Of a stretch of DNA of 6,911 nucleotides, positions 1 through 5,698 are shown piece by piece. Position 1 is the stretch's first letter. Each line of letters begins with the position of its first letter. The position numbers were made by a program, and so were the translations under genes. The DNA comes from Candidatus Bathyarchaeota archaeon (GTDB lineage: Archaea; Thermoproteota; Bathyarchaeia; TCS64): NCBI GenBank assembly GCA_016867505.1, contig VGJH01000071.1, positions 1-6,911 on the forward strand. The letters run 5' to 3'. Below the pieces are notes generated by a model that ran no database searches, was not told the DNA's origin, and saw only the letters and a program-made list of their open reading frames with translations.

Positions 1-586
1 AGACGCAGTAAGGCCACCGGGTCCCCTTAAACCGCGACTCGATGCAGCTACGAAAAGGATTGAGATGCAGATCCAGCGTCTCGATCAAGCATCCAACAGA
101 TTCACTGAACGTGATAAATCAATCTTCAATAGAATTGTTGATGCATATGCTAAGCATGATACCGCACGCGCGAATGTTTTTGCTAATGAGCTTGCTGAAA
201 TTCGTAAGATGGAGAAGATGATTTTCCACGCGAAATTAGCTCTTGAACAGATTACATTGAGACTCAAGACTGTAACTGAGTTGGGTGATGTCGCTGTAAC
301 ATTACTGCCAGTAGTGGGAGTAATTAGTGACATAAAGACTGGAATGGCTGCTATTAGTCCACAAGCTGAGAAAGAGCTTGGTGAAATTGGTAACCTCCTA
401 AGCGGAATCGTAGTTGATGCTGGTGCAGTAACTGGCATGACAATAAACTTCGAGTCTGTCAACGAGGATTCAGCCAAGATCTTGGAGGAAGCCCAAACAA
501 TAGCTGAGTCGAGAATGAAAGACACATTCCCAGAGCTGCCTGGTGGTAAGAGTCAGCTTGGGGCTGGTCTTTCCGATCGAGTCTAA
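1..586 (+). CDS. cdvB: CdvB, Snf7/ESCRT-III family cell-division protein (5' end cut by window edge)
   Basis: This is an ESCRT-III filament protein of the archaeal Cdv division machinery, expected to polymerise on the inner face of the membrane at the division site. The frame is open from base 2 and gives 194 visible residues. They begin DAVRPPGPLKPRL and run straight into the Snf7 core, so the ATG at 65 is internal and the true start lies left of the window, probably only a few tens of residues away. Visible parts are a basic first helix (about 8-35), a long charged helix pair containing NELAEIRK (about 62-69) and LALEQITLRL (about 79-88), a hydrophobic, Gly-rich middle stretch (about 95-145), and an acidic helix ending in FPELP (176-180), a possible short MIT-binding motif. 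There is no winged-helix tail. It has its own terminator, so it is probably transcribed separately from the operon that follows. Its base composition is visibly richer in G+C than the next gene. Family assignment is confident; which paralog it is by function is not. Confidence 0.9.
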   Translation, partial: DAVRPPGPLKPRLDAATKRIEMQIQRLDQASNRFTERDKSIFNRIVDAYAKHDTARANVFANELAEIRKMEKMIFHAKLALEQITLRLKTVTELGDVAVTLLPVVGVISDIKTGMAAISPQAEKELGEIGNLLSGIVVDAGAVTGMTINFESVNEDSAKILEEAQTIAESRMKDTFPELPGGKSQLGAGLSDRV

Positions 587-589
587 AAA

Positions 590-637
590 GAAGAGGAGAA
601 CGGAATGATTCCGGAAACCTCTTCCTCCCCCTTTTTT
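590..637 (+). terminator. Nested hairpin plus T6 terminator after cdvB
   Basis: GAAGAGG (590-596) pairs perfectly with CCTCTTC (618-624). Inside it CGGAA (601-605) pairs with TTCCG (609-613) around a TGA loop. The two stems are separated by a purine-rich internal loop (AGAA/GAAA). A pyrimidine run ending in T6 (632-637) follows. It starts three bases after the cdvB stop codon. Archaeal termination usually needs only the T-tract, so the strong hairpin may also protect the 3' end of the mRNA. Confidence 0.65.
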
Positions 638-666
638 AATAGAGAATTAGTTAATGGAAGAGGCTA

Positions 667-678
667 TTTTAATTTAAG
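667..678 (+). promoter_or_regulatory. Upstream TATA-like box for the cdvB2-cdvC operon
   Basis: TTTTAATTTAAG resembles an archaeal TATA box. A start site about 25 bases downstream would leave a leader of roughly 35 bases that includes the AAGGAG at 721-726. It shares the TTTAAG core with the box at 707-712 and with the one before the methylthioadenosine phosphorylase gene. This is inferred from position and composition only. Confidence 0.35.
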
Positions 679-706
679 TCCATTTTTTTGTTTAGTTTTT
701 GGTCTA

Positions 707-722
707 TTTAAGATATCTTAAA
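707..722. promoter_or_regulatory. Perfect 16-bp palindrome overlapping a TATA-like box
   Basis: TTTAAGATATCTTAAA reads the same on both strands. Its left half contains TTTAAG, placed 24 bases before the ATG at 737, which is the right distance for a TATA box driving a leaderless transcript. Its right end runs into the AAGGAG Shine-Dalgarno-like sequence. The position suits an operator for a dimeric repressor that would block TBP, but no regulator is identified. Confidence 0.45.
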
Positions 723-726
723 GGAG
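721..726 (+). promoter_or_regulatory. Ribosome binding site that decides the cdvB2 start
   Basis: AAGGAG lies 10 bases before ATG 737. An in-frame TTG at 728 is only one base away from it and cannot use it, so ATG 737 is preferred. Confidence 0.55.
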
Positions 727-736
727 TTTGCTAAAG

Positions 737-1504
737 ATGAATATACTGAATCGCAAACAGAGCATCGTTCCCTCTCCAGAAGCAATAAATGAGCTTAAGA
801 GGCAGAGTGCTAGACTTGATCAAGTTCAAGGTAATTTGCGGGAACGGGATCGAGTCCTATTTGAACAAACTGCTAAAGCGATTCAGAGATCGGATATTAC
901 CCGAGCTAGACTATATGCTAATGAATTAAACAGAGTTCGGCAATTAAAACAAGTTATTTCTCAAAGTCAGTTAGCTATTGAATGTATTGCTATACGCCTT
1001 GAAAACTTCCTTGACTTGTATAAGGTAGTGACGGAATTAAAACCAGTTTCACAGGTTGTTAAGGAAGTATCTGGTGATGTGTCAAAGGTTCTTCCCCAAG
1101 TAGCATCAGAACTAGAGCAACTTAACACAATTGCTAGCGAGACTTTGATGAAAACAAGCGTAAACTTCAGTCAAGCATCACTTGATTTCGCATTTCAAAC
1201 TAATAATAAAGAAAGTGAAGACATCCTCACAGAAGTGTCCAATCTTATTGAAAATAATTTACACTCAAGCTTCCCTGAACCACCTTTAAAGTCATCTCCA
1301 ACAAGAGTTTCAAGAGCACCTTTAATGGAAGCTATTGGTTATGACTCTGGTCTTGAATCAAGCCCAAGTATAATTACTGAAAAAAGAGCTTTGAAATCAA
1401 ATAATCAGATCCAAGACTGGAAATTATTCTCAGATGATGTAGCAAAAATGTTAGATGATCTAAGTAAAAGAGGTCAATTAAAGATGGAGGAGGTAGTTGC
1501 ATGA
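737..1504 (+). CDS. Second CdvB paralog, Snf7/ESCRT-III family with extended C-terminal tail
   Basis: This is a 255-residue ESCRT-III family protein, about 60 residues longer than the neighbouring CdvB as visible. The Snf7 core spans roughly residues 15-180: a helix with LRERDRVLFEQ, then YANELNRVRQLK and LAIECIAIRLENF, which line up with NELAEIRK and LALEQITLRL of the first gene. It lacks the GPLKPRL entry of that paralog. The core ends in FPEPPL (179-184), a possible MIM2-like motif. A Ser/Pro-rich linker (about 185-220) then leads to a terminal helix with DDVAKMLDDLSKR, whose hydrophobic spacing recalls MIM1, the MIT-binding helix of eukaryotic ESCRT-III tails. A full winged-helix domain is not apparent. 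Its stop overlaps the cdvC start as ATGA, so the two are probably translated together and interact. An alternative TTG start at 728 would add three residues. The Snf7 family call is firm; the tail motifs are inference. Confidence 0.88.
   Translation: MNILNRKQSIVPSPEAINELKRQSARLDQVQGNLRERDRVLFEQTAKAIQRSDITRARLYANELNRVRQLKQVISQSQLAIECIAIRLENFLDLYKVVTELKPVSQVVKEVSGDVSKVLPQVASELEQLNTIASETLMKTSVNFSQASLDFAFQTNNKESEDILTEVSNLIENNLHSSFPEPPLKSSPTRVSRAPLMEAIGYDSGLESSPSIITEKRALKSNNQIQDWKLFSDDVAKMLDDLSKRGQLKMEEVVA
1486..1494 (+). promoter_or_regulatory. Strong Shine-Dalgarno for cdvC inside the upstream gene
   Basis: GGAGGAGGT is highly complementary to the archaeal 16S rRNA 3' end and ends six bases before the cdvC ATG. 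It lies in the last codons of the upstream paralog, so these codons serve both roles. Confidence 0.7.
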
Positions 1505-2661
1505 GTGTAGCAAATCAGCTTGAACAATCAGCAATGCAATACGCATCACAGGCTGTCCAATTTGATAAAATGGGTAACAAAGAAAAAGCAGCAGAATGCT
1601 ATAATAACGCAATTGAACAACTCCAGAAGCTAGTAAAATTATATCCCGATTATACCTTCAACAGATTATATATTGAAAAAGTAACAACGTACAAAGAACG
1701 AATTAAACTGTTAAGATCTGAAGATGGTGACGAAACAGGATACGAAAAATTTACTAGTTTTGAGACTAGGCACACATCTACATCTGAGTCAGAGTCGGAA
1801 CCCCAGGAAGCATCAGAGAAGCCCAATGTTAAGTGGGGTGAAGTTGCTGGGCTTGAGGATGCTAAGAAAGCAATAAAAGAAGTAATTGTATATCCAGTTA
1901 AACGTCCTGATCTTTTCCCCTTAGGGTGGAGTAGAGGCCTCCTACTTTTTGGACCACCAGGGTGTGGTAAAACCCTTCTAGCTGCAGCAGTAGCAACTGA
2001 GATTGATGCAGATTTTATTCAACTTGATCCAGCATCGATTATGTCAAAATGGTTAGGGGCAGCAGAACAAAATGTTGCTAAGGTTTTTGGTGGAGCAAGA
2101 AAAACTGCAATTGCTGGGAAACCAGTAATAATCTTCATAGACGAAGTTGACAGCATACTTGGAGTTCACACCAACGAAGTTGGTGGAGAAGTCCGTATGA
2201 GGAATCAGTTCCTAAAAGAGATGGATGGTTTACAGGATAAAGGCAAGCATTATCATTTATATGTAGTTGCTGCAACTAACAAGCCTTGGGATTTAGATTG
2301 GGCTTTCATTAGACGATTCCAGAAGAGAGTAATGGTACCTTTACCAGATTATGCTACCCGTTTACAGATGTTTGAATTAAATTGCACACAATTAGATTTA
2401 ACACCCGATGTTAACCTCCACGAATTAACCAAGTTAACAGAAGGATATAGTGGCAGCGACATCAAGGATATATGCCAAGTGGTACGACAAGAAGTAATTA
2501 GAGAATTATTTGAATCAGGCAAAGCATTTGAAAGTGCAACAAAACCTAGACCAATCTCCATGAAAGATTTCCAAAGATCAATTAGTAATAGAAAACCAAG
2601 CGTCTCAAAAGAAATGATACTGAGTTACGATAAATGGTTCGACCAGTTCAAAGCACTTTAG
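1501..2661 (+). CDS. cdvC: CdvC, Vps4-type MIT-AAA ATPase
   Basis: This is the ATPase that remodels or disassembles ESCRT-III (CdvB) polymers in archaeal cell division, homologous to eukaryotic Vps4. At 386 residues it appears complete. Residues 1-73 form a three-helix MIT domain, the docking site for ESCRT-III tails. A Ser/Glu-rich linker covers about 74-108. The AAA domain opens with VKWGEVAGLEDAK (from 110). It has Walker A GPPGCGKT (151-158), pore loop KWLG (183-186), Walker B IIFIDEVD (210-217), sensor-1 Asn260, the RRF arginine pair at 271-272, and GYSGSDI (316-322) in the small helical subdomain. It ends with the Vps4-like C-terminal helix YDKWFDQF. All catalytic elements are intact. 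The start is fixed by the ATGA overlap with the upstream CdvB paralog and a strong Shine-Dalgarno. Being translated next to its probable substrate supports a dedicated pairing. Confidence 0.95.
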   Translation: MSVANQLEQSAMQYASQAVQFDKMGNKEKAAECYNNAIEQLQKLVKLYPDYTFNRLYIEKVTTYKERIKLLRSEDGDETGYEKFTSFETRHTSTSESESEPQEASEKPNVKWGEVAGLEDAKKAIKEVIVYPVKRPDLFPLGWSRGLLLFGPPGCGKTLLAAAVATEIDADFIQLDPASIMSKWLGAAEQNVAKVFGGARKTAIAGKPVIIFIDEVDSILGVHTNEVGGEVRMRNQFLKEMDGLQDKGKHYHLYVVAATNKPWDLDWAFIRRFQKRVMVPLPDYATRLQMFELNCTQLDLTPDVNLHELTKLTEGYSGSDIKDICQVVRQEVIRELFESGKAFESATKPRPISMKDFQRSISNRKPSVSKEMILSYDKWFDQFKAL

Positions 2662-2666
2662 GGGAG
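2661..2666 (+). promoter_or_regulatory. Shine-Dalgarno for the 132-residue protein
   Basis: GGGGAG starts on the last base of the cdvC stop codon and sits seven bases before ATG 2674. It supports both that start and translation from the cdv transcript. Confidence 0.6.
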
Positions 2667-2673
2667 TAATAAA

Positions 2674-3072
2674 ATGGAAAAACCTAAAACAGATCACATC
2701 ATCAAAGCTGTAAAGGAGCTCGGTGATGCATATATTGAAACTTCAAAAAATATTAAAGAGTTTAAAGAAAATTTGACAGAAGTCAATGCACTTTATGATC
2801 ATGGTTATGGTGGCACGGGAAAAAGCTTGATTTCTATCGGTATTGCCTTAGTTATGTTCCCTGAACCTACCTTAATTTCTGATGTACTTGGAGGTGGAAT
2901 TATTGCAGCAGGATGTTTATATAATAAAATTAATCCACCACCAATTTTTGTTGATGACATTTTTAAAACAATTAATGAACAGATGAAAGAAATTGGTAAT
3001 AATGGCTTAGATTTATCAAGAAATTTTGTAATACCAGTCGACTTTACATCAATGAGATTATCCCTAGATTGA
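2674..3072 (+). CDS. Hypothetical protein with a hydrophobic double segment, last gene of the cdv operon
   Basis: I do not recognise a family for this 132-residue protein. Residues 1-43 look like a charged, Lys/Glu-rich amphipathic helix. They lead into a Gly-rich turn, GYGGTGKS (44-51), and two hydrophobic stretches, about 51-61 and 67-83, separated by FPEP (62-65). The second holds GGG and AAG small-residue runs. A ProProPro turn (88-90) and a second amphipathic helix (about 91-110) follow, then a polar C-terminus. The hydrophobic pair could form a membrane hairpin or a paired amphipathic insertion; there is no signal peptide. GYGGTGKS fits the Walker A pattern, but the protein is too small and lacks a Walker B, so ATPase activity is unlikely. 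It begins 12 bases after cdvC with a good Shine-Dalgarno and is followed by a T9 tract, so it should be the last gene of the operon. A role as membrane anchor or partner for the ESCRT proteins is inference from context. Confidence 0.8.
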   Translation: MEKPKTDHIIKAVKELGDAYIETSKNIKEFKENLTEVNALYDHGYGGTGKSLISIGIALVMFPEPTLISDVLGGGIIAAGCLYNKINPPPIFVDDIFKTINEQMKEIGNNGLDLSRNFVIPVDFTSMRLSLD

Positions 3073-3097
3073 AATGTTTTTTTTTAAAAGTTTCAAT
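3068..3097 (+). terminator. T9 terminator of the cdv operon
   Basis: T9 (3077-3085) lies four bases after the stop codon of the 132-residue protein and matches archaeal oligo-U termination. It is flanked by the weak inverted repeat ATTGAAA (3068-3074) and TTTCAAT (3091-3097), which may be incidental. Confidence 0.65.
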
Positions 3098-3112
3098 ATA
3101 TACATTTTCAAT

Positions 3113-3124
3113 AAAAATTTAAGC
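3113..3124 (+). promoter_or_regulatory. TATA-like box for a leaderless methylthioadenosine phosphorylase transcript
   Basis: AAAAATTTAAGC contains TTTAAG (3118-3123), 23 bases before the ATG at 3147. There is no Shine-Dalgarno between them. This spacing puts the expected transcription start at or next to the start codon, as in leaderless archaeal mRNAs. Confidence 0.5.
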
Positions 3125-3146
3125 TATTACTACTAATATTTATTTT

Positions 3147-3944
3147 ATGGCAGATGAGTATTCAGCGAATTTAGCTATAATTGGTGGTACCGGCATCTAT
3201 GATCCTGAATTATTAACTGATCGTAAAGAGGTTAAATTGTTTACTCCTTATGGAATGACATCTGATTTATTTACGCTCGGTAATTTTGCTGGAAAAAAGA
3301 TCGCATTCCTTCAAAGACATGGTAGAGGACATGTAATTCCTCCTCACAAGATTAATTTCAGAGCGAATATTTGGGCTCTAAAAGAACTTGGAGTAAAACA
3401 AATTATTGCATCCAGTGCTGTAGGGAGCTTAAGAGAAGACTATAAACCTGGAGAATTTGTTCTCACAGATCAGTTTATTGATAGAACTAAAAACCGGTTT
3501 GACACCTTTTATGAGGGTGGACAAATATGTCATATAAGTTCAGCTGACCCAATATGCCCAAGCCTTCGCGAATACTTTTCTAAGTATGCCGAAGAAAATC
3601 ATTTCCCAATTCATAAAAAAGGTACATATGTTTGTATTGAAGGACCAAGATTCTCAACAAGAGCAGAATCCAAACTTTTTAGAGACTGGGATTGCGATAT
3701 TATTGGGATGACACTATACCCAGAAGTTGTTTTAGCTCGTGAAGCAGAAATATGTTATGTAACAATTTCGATGGTAACCGATTATGATGTCTGGGCGGAG
3801 AAACCAGTCAGTGCTGTTGAAGTACTTGAAATTATGCGTGAAAATTCATCAAATTTCAAGAAACTAATCATGGGAGCTATTCCTAATCTACCTAAATGCG
3901 ATGAGTGTAATTGTCAACATGCATTAGAAAATGCTCTAGCTTAG
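3147..3944 (+). CDS. mtnP: S-methyl-5'-thioadenosine phosphorylase (MTAP, PNP family 2)
   Basis: This cytoplasmic enzyme splits 5'-methylthioadenosine with phosphate into adenine and 5-methylthioribose-1-phosphate, salvaging the by-product of polyamine and related S-adenosylmethionine reactions. The 265 residues match the usual family length. Visible motifs are the phosphate loop GGTGIYD (13-19), HGRGH (58-62), PPHKINFRAN (65-74), SSAVGSL (89-95), the substrate segment EGPRFSTRAES (165-175), GMT (187-189), and TDYD (211-214). The Asp pair in TDYD is typical of adenine-specific MTAP; an Asn at the first Asp would suggest a 6-oxopurine (PNP-type) preference. The C-terminus carries CDECNC (251-256), similar to the Cys-rich tails of archaeal homologs. 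No Shine-Dalgarno precedes the ATG, which points to leaderless expression. The 3' end overlaps convergent pyrG by 9 bases. Activity toward related purine nucleosides cannot be excluded. Confidence 0.93.
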   Translation: MADEYSANLAIIGGTGIYDPELLTDRKEVKLFTPYGMTSDLFTLGNFAGKKIAFLQRHGRGHVIPPHKINFRANIWALKELGVKQIIASSAVGSLREDYKPGEFVLTDQFIDRTKNRFDTFYEGGQICHISSADPICPSLREYFSKYAEENHFPIHKKGTYVCIEGPRFSTRAESKLFRDWDCDIIGMTLYPEVVLAREAEICYVTISMVTDYDVWAEKPVSAVEVLEIMRENSSNFKKLIMGAIPNLPKCDECNCQHALENALA

Positions 3945-5552
3945 TTGACTCTTTTTTTCTAATGATGCTTTTATAAATCCATAATATGGTGGGCTTGGAT
4001 CCCATGGACGACTCTTAAATTCGGGATGTGATTGTGTAGCAAAAAAGAATTTATTATTTGTTAGTTCTATTGTTTCCACTCTTTTTTTATCTAAACTCCA
4101 TGCACTAAAAATTACCCCTACTTCTTCCAATTGTTGTTGATATTCGAGATTAACCTCCCATCTATGTCTATGACGTTCTCTTATTTTTTCAGATTTGTAT
4201 AAAACATGTGTCAATGTATTTAATTGAACAATCGCTTCATGGCTACCAAGTCGCATTGTTCCTCCTTTTTCTTTAATATTCTTTTGTTCAGGCAATAGAT
4301 CAATTACTGGGTGTTTTGTCTCTGGGTTACATTCAGTACTGTCCGCGTCGGTAAGTTTCAAAATATTACGTGCAATTTCAACGATACTCAACTGAAGGCC
4401 ATAACATATCCCAAGAAATGGCTTATCATTCATTCTACAGAATTCGATTGCTCTAATTTTACCTAAAGCGCCTCTGCTACCAAATCCTCCTGGCACAAGA
4501 ACTCCATCATATTGTTCTAGCATTTGTACGTTTTTTGAATCTTTTTCAAAAATTTCTGTCTCGATCCAGTCAATTTTAACTTTACAGCCTACTGCAGCCG
4601 ATGCATGTTTCAGAGCCTCATTTACACTCACGTAAGAGTCAGCTAAATCTGTATATTTTCCACACATAGCGATTTTGATGTTCTTTTTGGGTTGCTCAAA
4701 TTTTTTTACCATTTGTTTCCATTTAGACCATTTGGGTATACCTTTTACTAGATTTAGATATTCTATTACCACTTCACCCATACCCTGCTCTTCTAAAATT
4801 AAAGGTAATTTGTAAATGGGCTCTACATTATAACTGGTATAGACTGCACGTTGCTCAACGCTACAGTAGGAAGCTATTTTATCCTTTGCAGAAAGAGGTA
4901 ATAGCCCATTTTCTGATCTTGCAACGATAATATCTGGCTGTAAACCTATTGCTCTTAATTCTTTCACACTGTGTTGGGTAGGCTTAGTTTTTGGTTCGCC
5001 AACTGCACTTAAAACTGGTACAAGTGTAACATGAACTAAAATTGTTTCATTACGTTTCTCTTCCATCCGCATTTGCCTAAAAGCCTCTAAAAATGGTAGA
5101 CTTTCAATGTCTCCTAATGTTCCTCCACATTCAACCAATACAACGTCTGGTTTATTTTCTTGGGCGACAATCCTGATTTTACGTTTTATTTCATCAGTGA
5201 TATGTGGAATAATTTGTACACAATGACCTAAATATCCGCCATTTCTTTCTCGTTTAATTACCTCTTGGTAGATTTGACCACTAGTAATGTTGTTATTTCC
5301 TGTGAGGGTTATTCCTAAAAATCTTTCATAGGTTCCAAGATCCATGTCTGCCTCGTATCCATCTTCAAGCACGAAGACTTCTCCATGGATGTAGGGATTC
5401 ATTGTGCCAGCATCCACGTTAATGTAAGGATCACATTTTATTGCTGTAATGTTGAAGCCTCGGACTTGAAGCATTTTACCGATGCTGCAAGTGACTATTC
5501 CCTTACCAATCCCGCTTAACACTCCCCCAGTAATAAAAATATACTTTGTCAA
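3936..5552 (-). CDS. pyrG: CTP synthase (glutamine-hydrolysing)
   Basis: It makes CTP from UTP, ATP and glutamine, the last step of pyrimidine nucleotide synthesis, in the cytoplasm. The 538 residues are full family length. The N-terminal synthetase domain (about 1-268) has the P-loop [10 protein letters not shown] (9-18), [13 protein letters not shown] (41-53), and probable magnesium ligands Asp71 and Glu141. The C-terminal class-I glutaminase domain (about 292-530) has the oxyanion loop GGFGSRG (355-361), nucleophile Cys383 in [14 protein letters not shown] (460-468), and the His509/Glu511 pair in SHPEF. The start is TTG at 5552. No ATG or GTG lies in frame between the upstream stop (5610-5612) and this TTG, and [10 protein letters not shown] is the standard family N-terminus. 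A weak AGGT lies seven bases before it. The stop is embedded in the end of mtnP. The residue after Cys383 is Tyr, where Leu is common; this is not expected to abolish function. Confidence 0.97.
   Translation of the reverse strand: MTKYIFITGGVLSGIGKGIVTCSIGKMLQVRGFNITAIKCDPYINVDAGTMNPYIHGEVFVLEDGYEADMDLGTYERFLGITLTGNNNITSGQIYQEVIKRERNGGYLGHCVQIIPHITDEIKRKIRIVAQENKPDVVLVECGGTLGDIESLPFLEAFRQMRMEEKRNETILVHVTLVPVLSAVGEPKTKPTQHSVKELRAIGLQPDIIVARSENGLLPLSAKDKIASYCSVEQRAVYTSYNVEPIYKLPLILEEQGMGEVVIEYLNLVKGIPKWSKWKQMVKKFEQPKKNIKIAMCGKYTDLADSYVSVNEALKHASAAVGCKVKIDWIETEIFEKDSKNVQMLEQYDGVLVPGGFGSRGALGKIRAIEFCRMNDKPFLGICYGLQLSIVEIARNILKLTDADSTECNPETKHPVIDLLPEQKNIKEKGGTMRLGSHEAIVQLNTLTHVLYKSEKIRERHRHRWEVNLEYQQQLEEVGVIFSAWSLDKKRVETIELTNNKFFFATQSHPEFKSRPWDPSPPYYGFIKASLEKKSQLS
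3952..3958 (+). terminator. T7 tract after mtnP, inside the end of pyrG
   Basis: T7 follows the mtnP stop by seven bases and would serve as an oligo-U terminator for the plus-strand transcript. On the opposite strand the same bases encode the Lys-Lys near the C-terminus of CTP synthase, so the tract is shared by two genes. Confidence 0.45.
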
Positions 5553-5596
5553 GGGTGTGACCTGTCCGACAATACTGGAGAAATCGTTATCTGTGA

Positions 5597-5606
5597 GATA
5601 AAAAGG
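5597..5606 (-). promoter_or_regulatory. Possible TATA box for pyrG
   Basis: On the minus strand CCTTTTTATC lies about 46 bases upstream of the TTG, predicting a start site near 5575 and a leader of about 20 bases. The remaining spacer (5553-5698) is AT-rich and shows no other clear element apart from the T7 tract closing the upstream gene. The support is weak. Confidence 0.25.
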
Positions 5607-5679
5607 CTTCTAAAAGTAAAAAACCAATTAAAAATCATCATCTGTTAGTATAAATCAAATAAATTTTAGAAATATTAAG

Positions 5680-5686
5680 AAAAAAA
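5680..5686 (-). terminator. T7 tract ending the DUF1846 gene
   Basis: Read on the minus strand, seven consecutive T residues lie 12 bases after the stop codon of the DUF1846 gene. No hairpin is evident, which fits oligo-U termination in archaea. Confidence 0.5.
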
Positions 5687-5698
5687 TTTGTTTATTAA

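Noticed and set aside
85..525. Minus-strand reading frame of 146 residues
   Set aside because: It lies antisense within cdvB, has no recognisable domain, and the plus-strand frame encodes a clear Snf7 protein.
65..586. ATG at 65 as the start of the first CdvB
   Set aside because: The frame is open to base 2 and the upstream residues (DAVRPPGPLKPRL) are conserved CdvB N-terminal sequence, so the gene is truncated by the window edge.
728..736. TTG at 728 as the start of the second CdvB
   Set aside because: It lies one base from the AAGGAG, while ATG 737 is at a workable distance and also fits the leaderless spacing from TTTAAG 707-712.
2349..2561. Minus-strand reading frame of 70 residues
   Set aside because: It lies antisense within the AAA domain of cdvC with no independent support.
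2803..2826. Walker A P-loop (GYGGTGKS) in the 132-residue protein
   Set aside because: It matches the pattern, but the protein is too short, has no Walker B and no preceding beta-strand, and runs directly into a hydrophobic segment.
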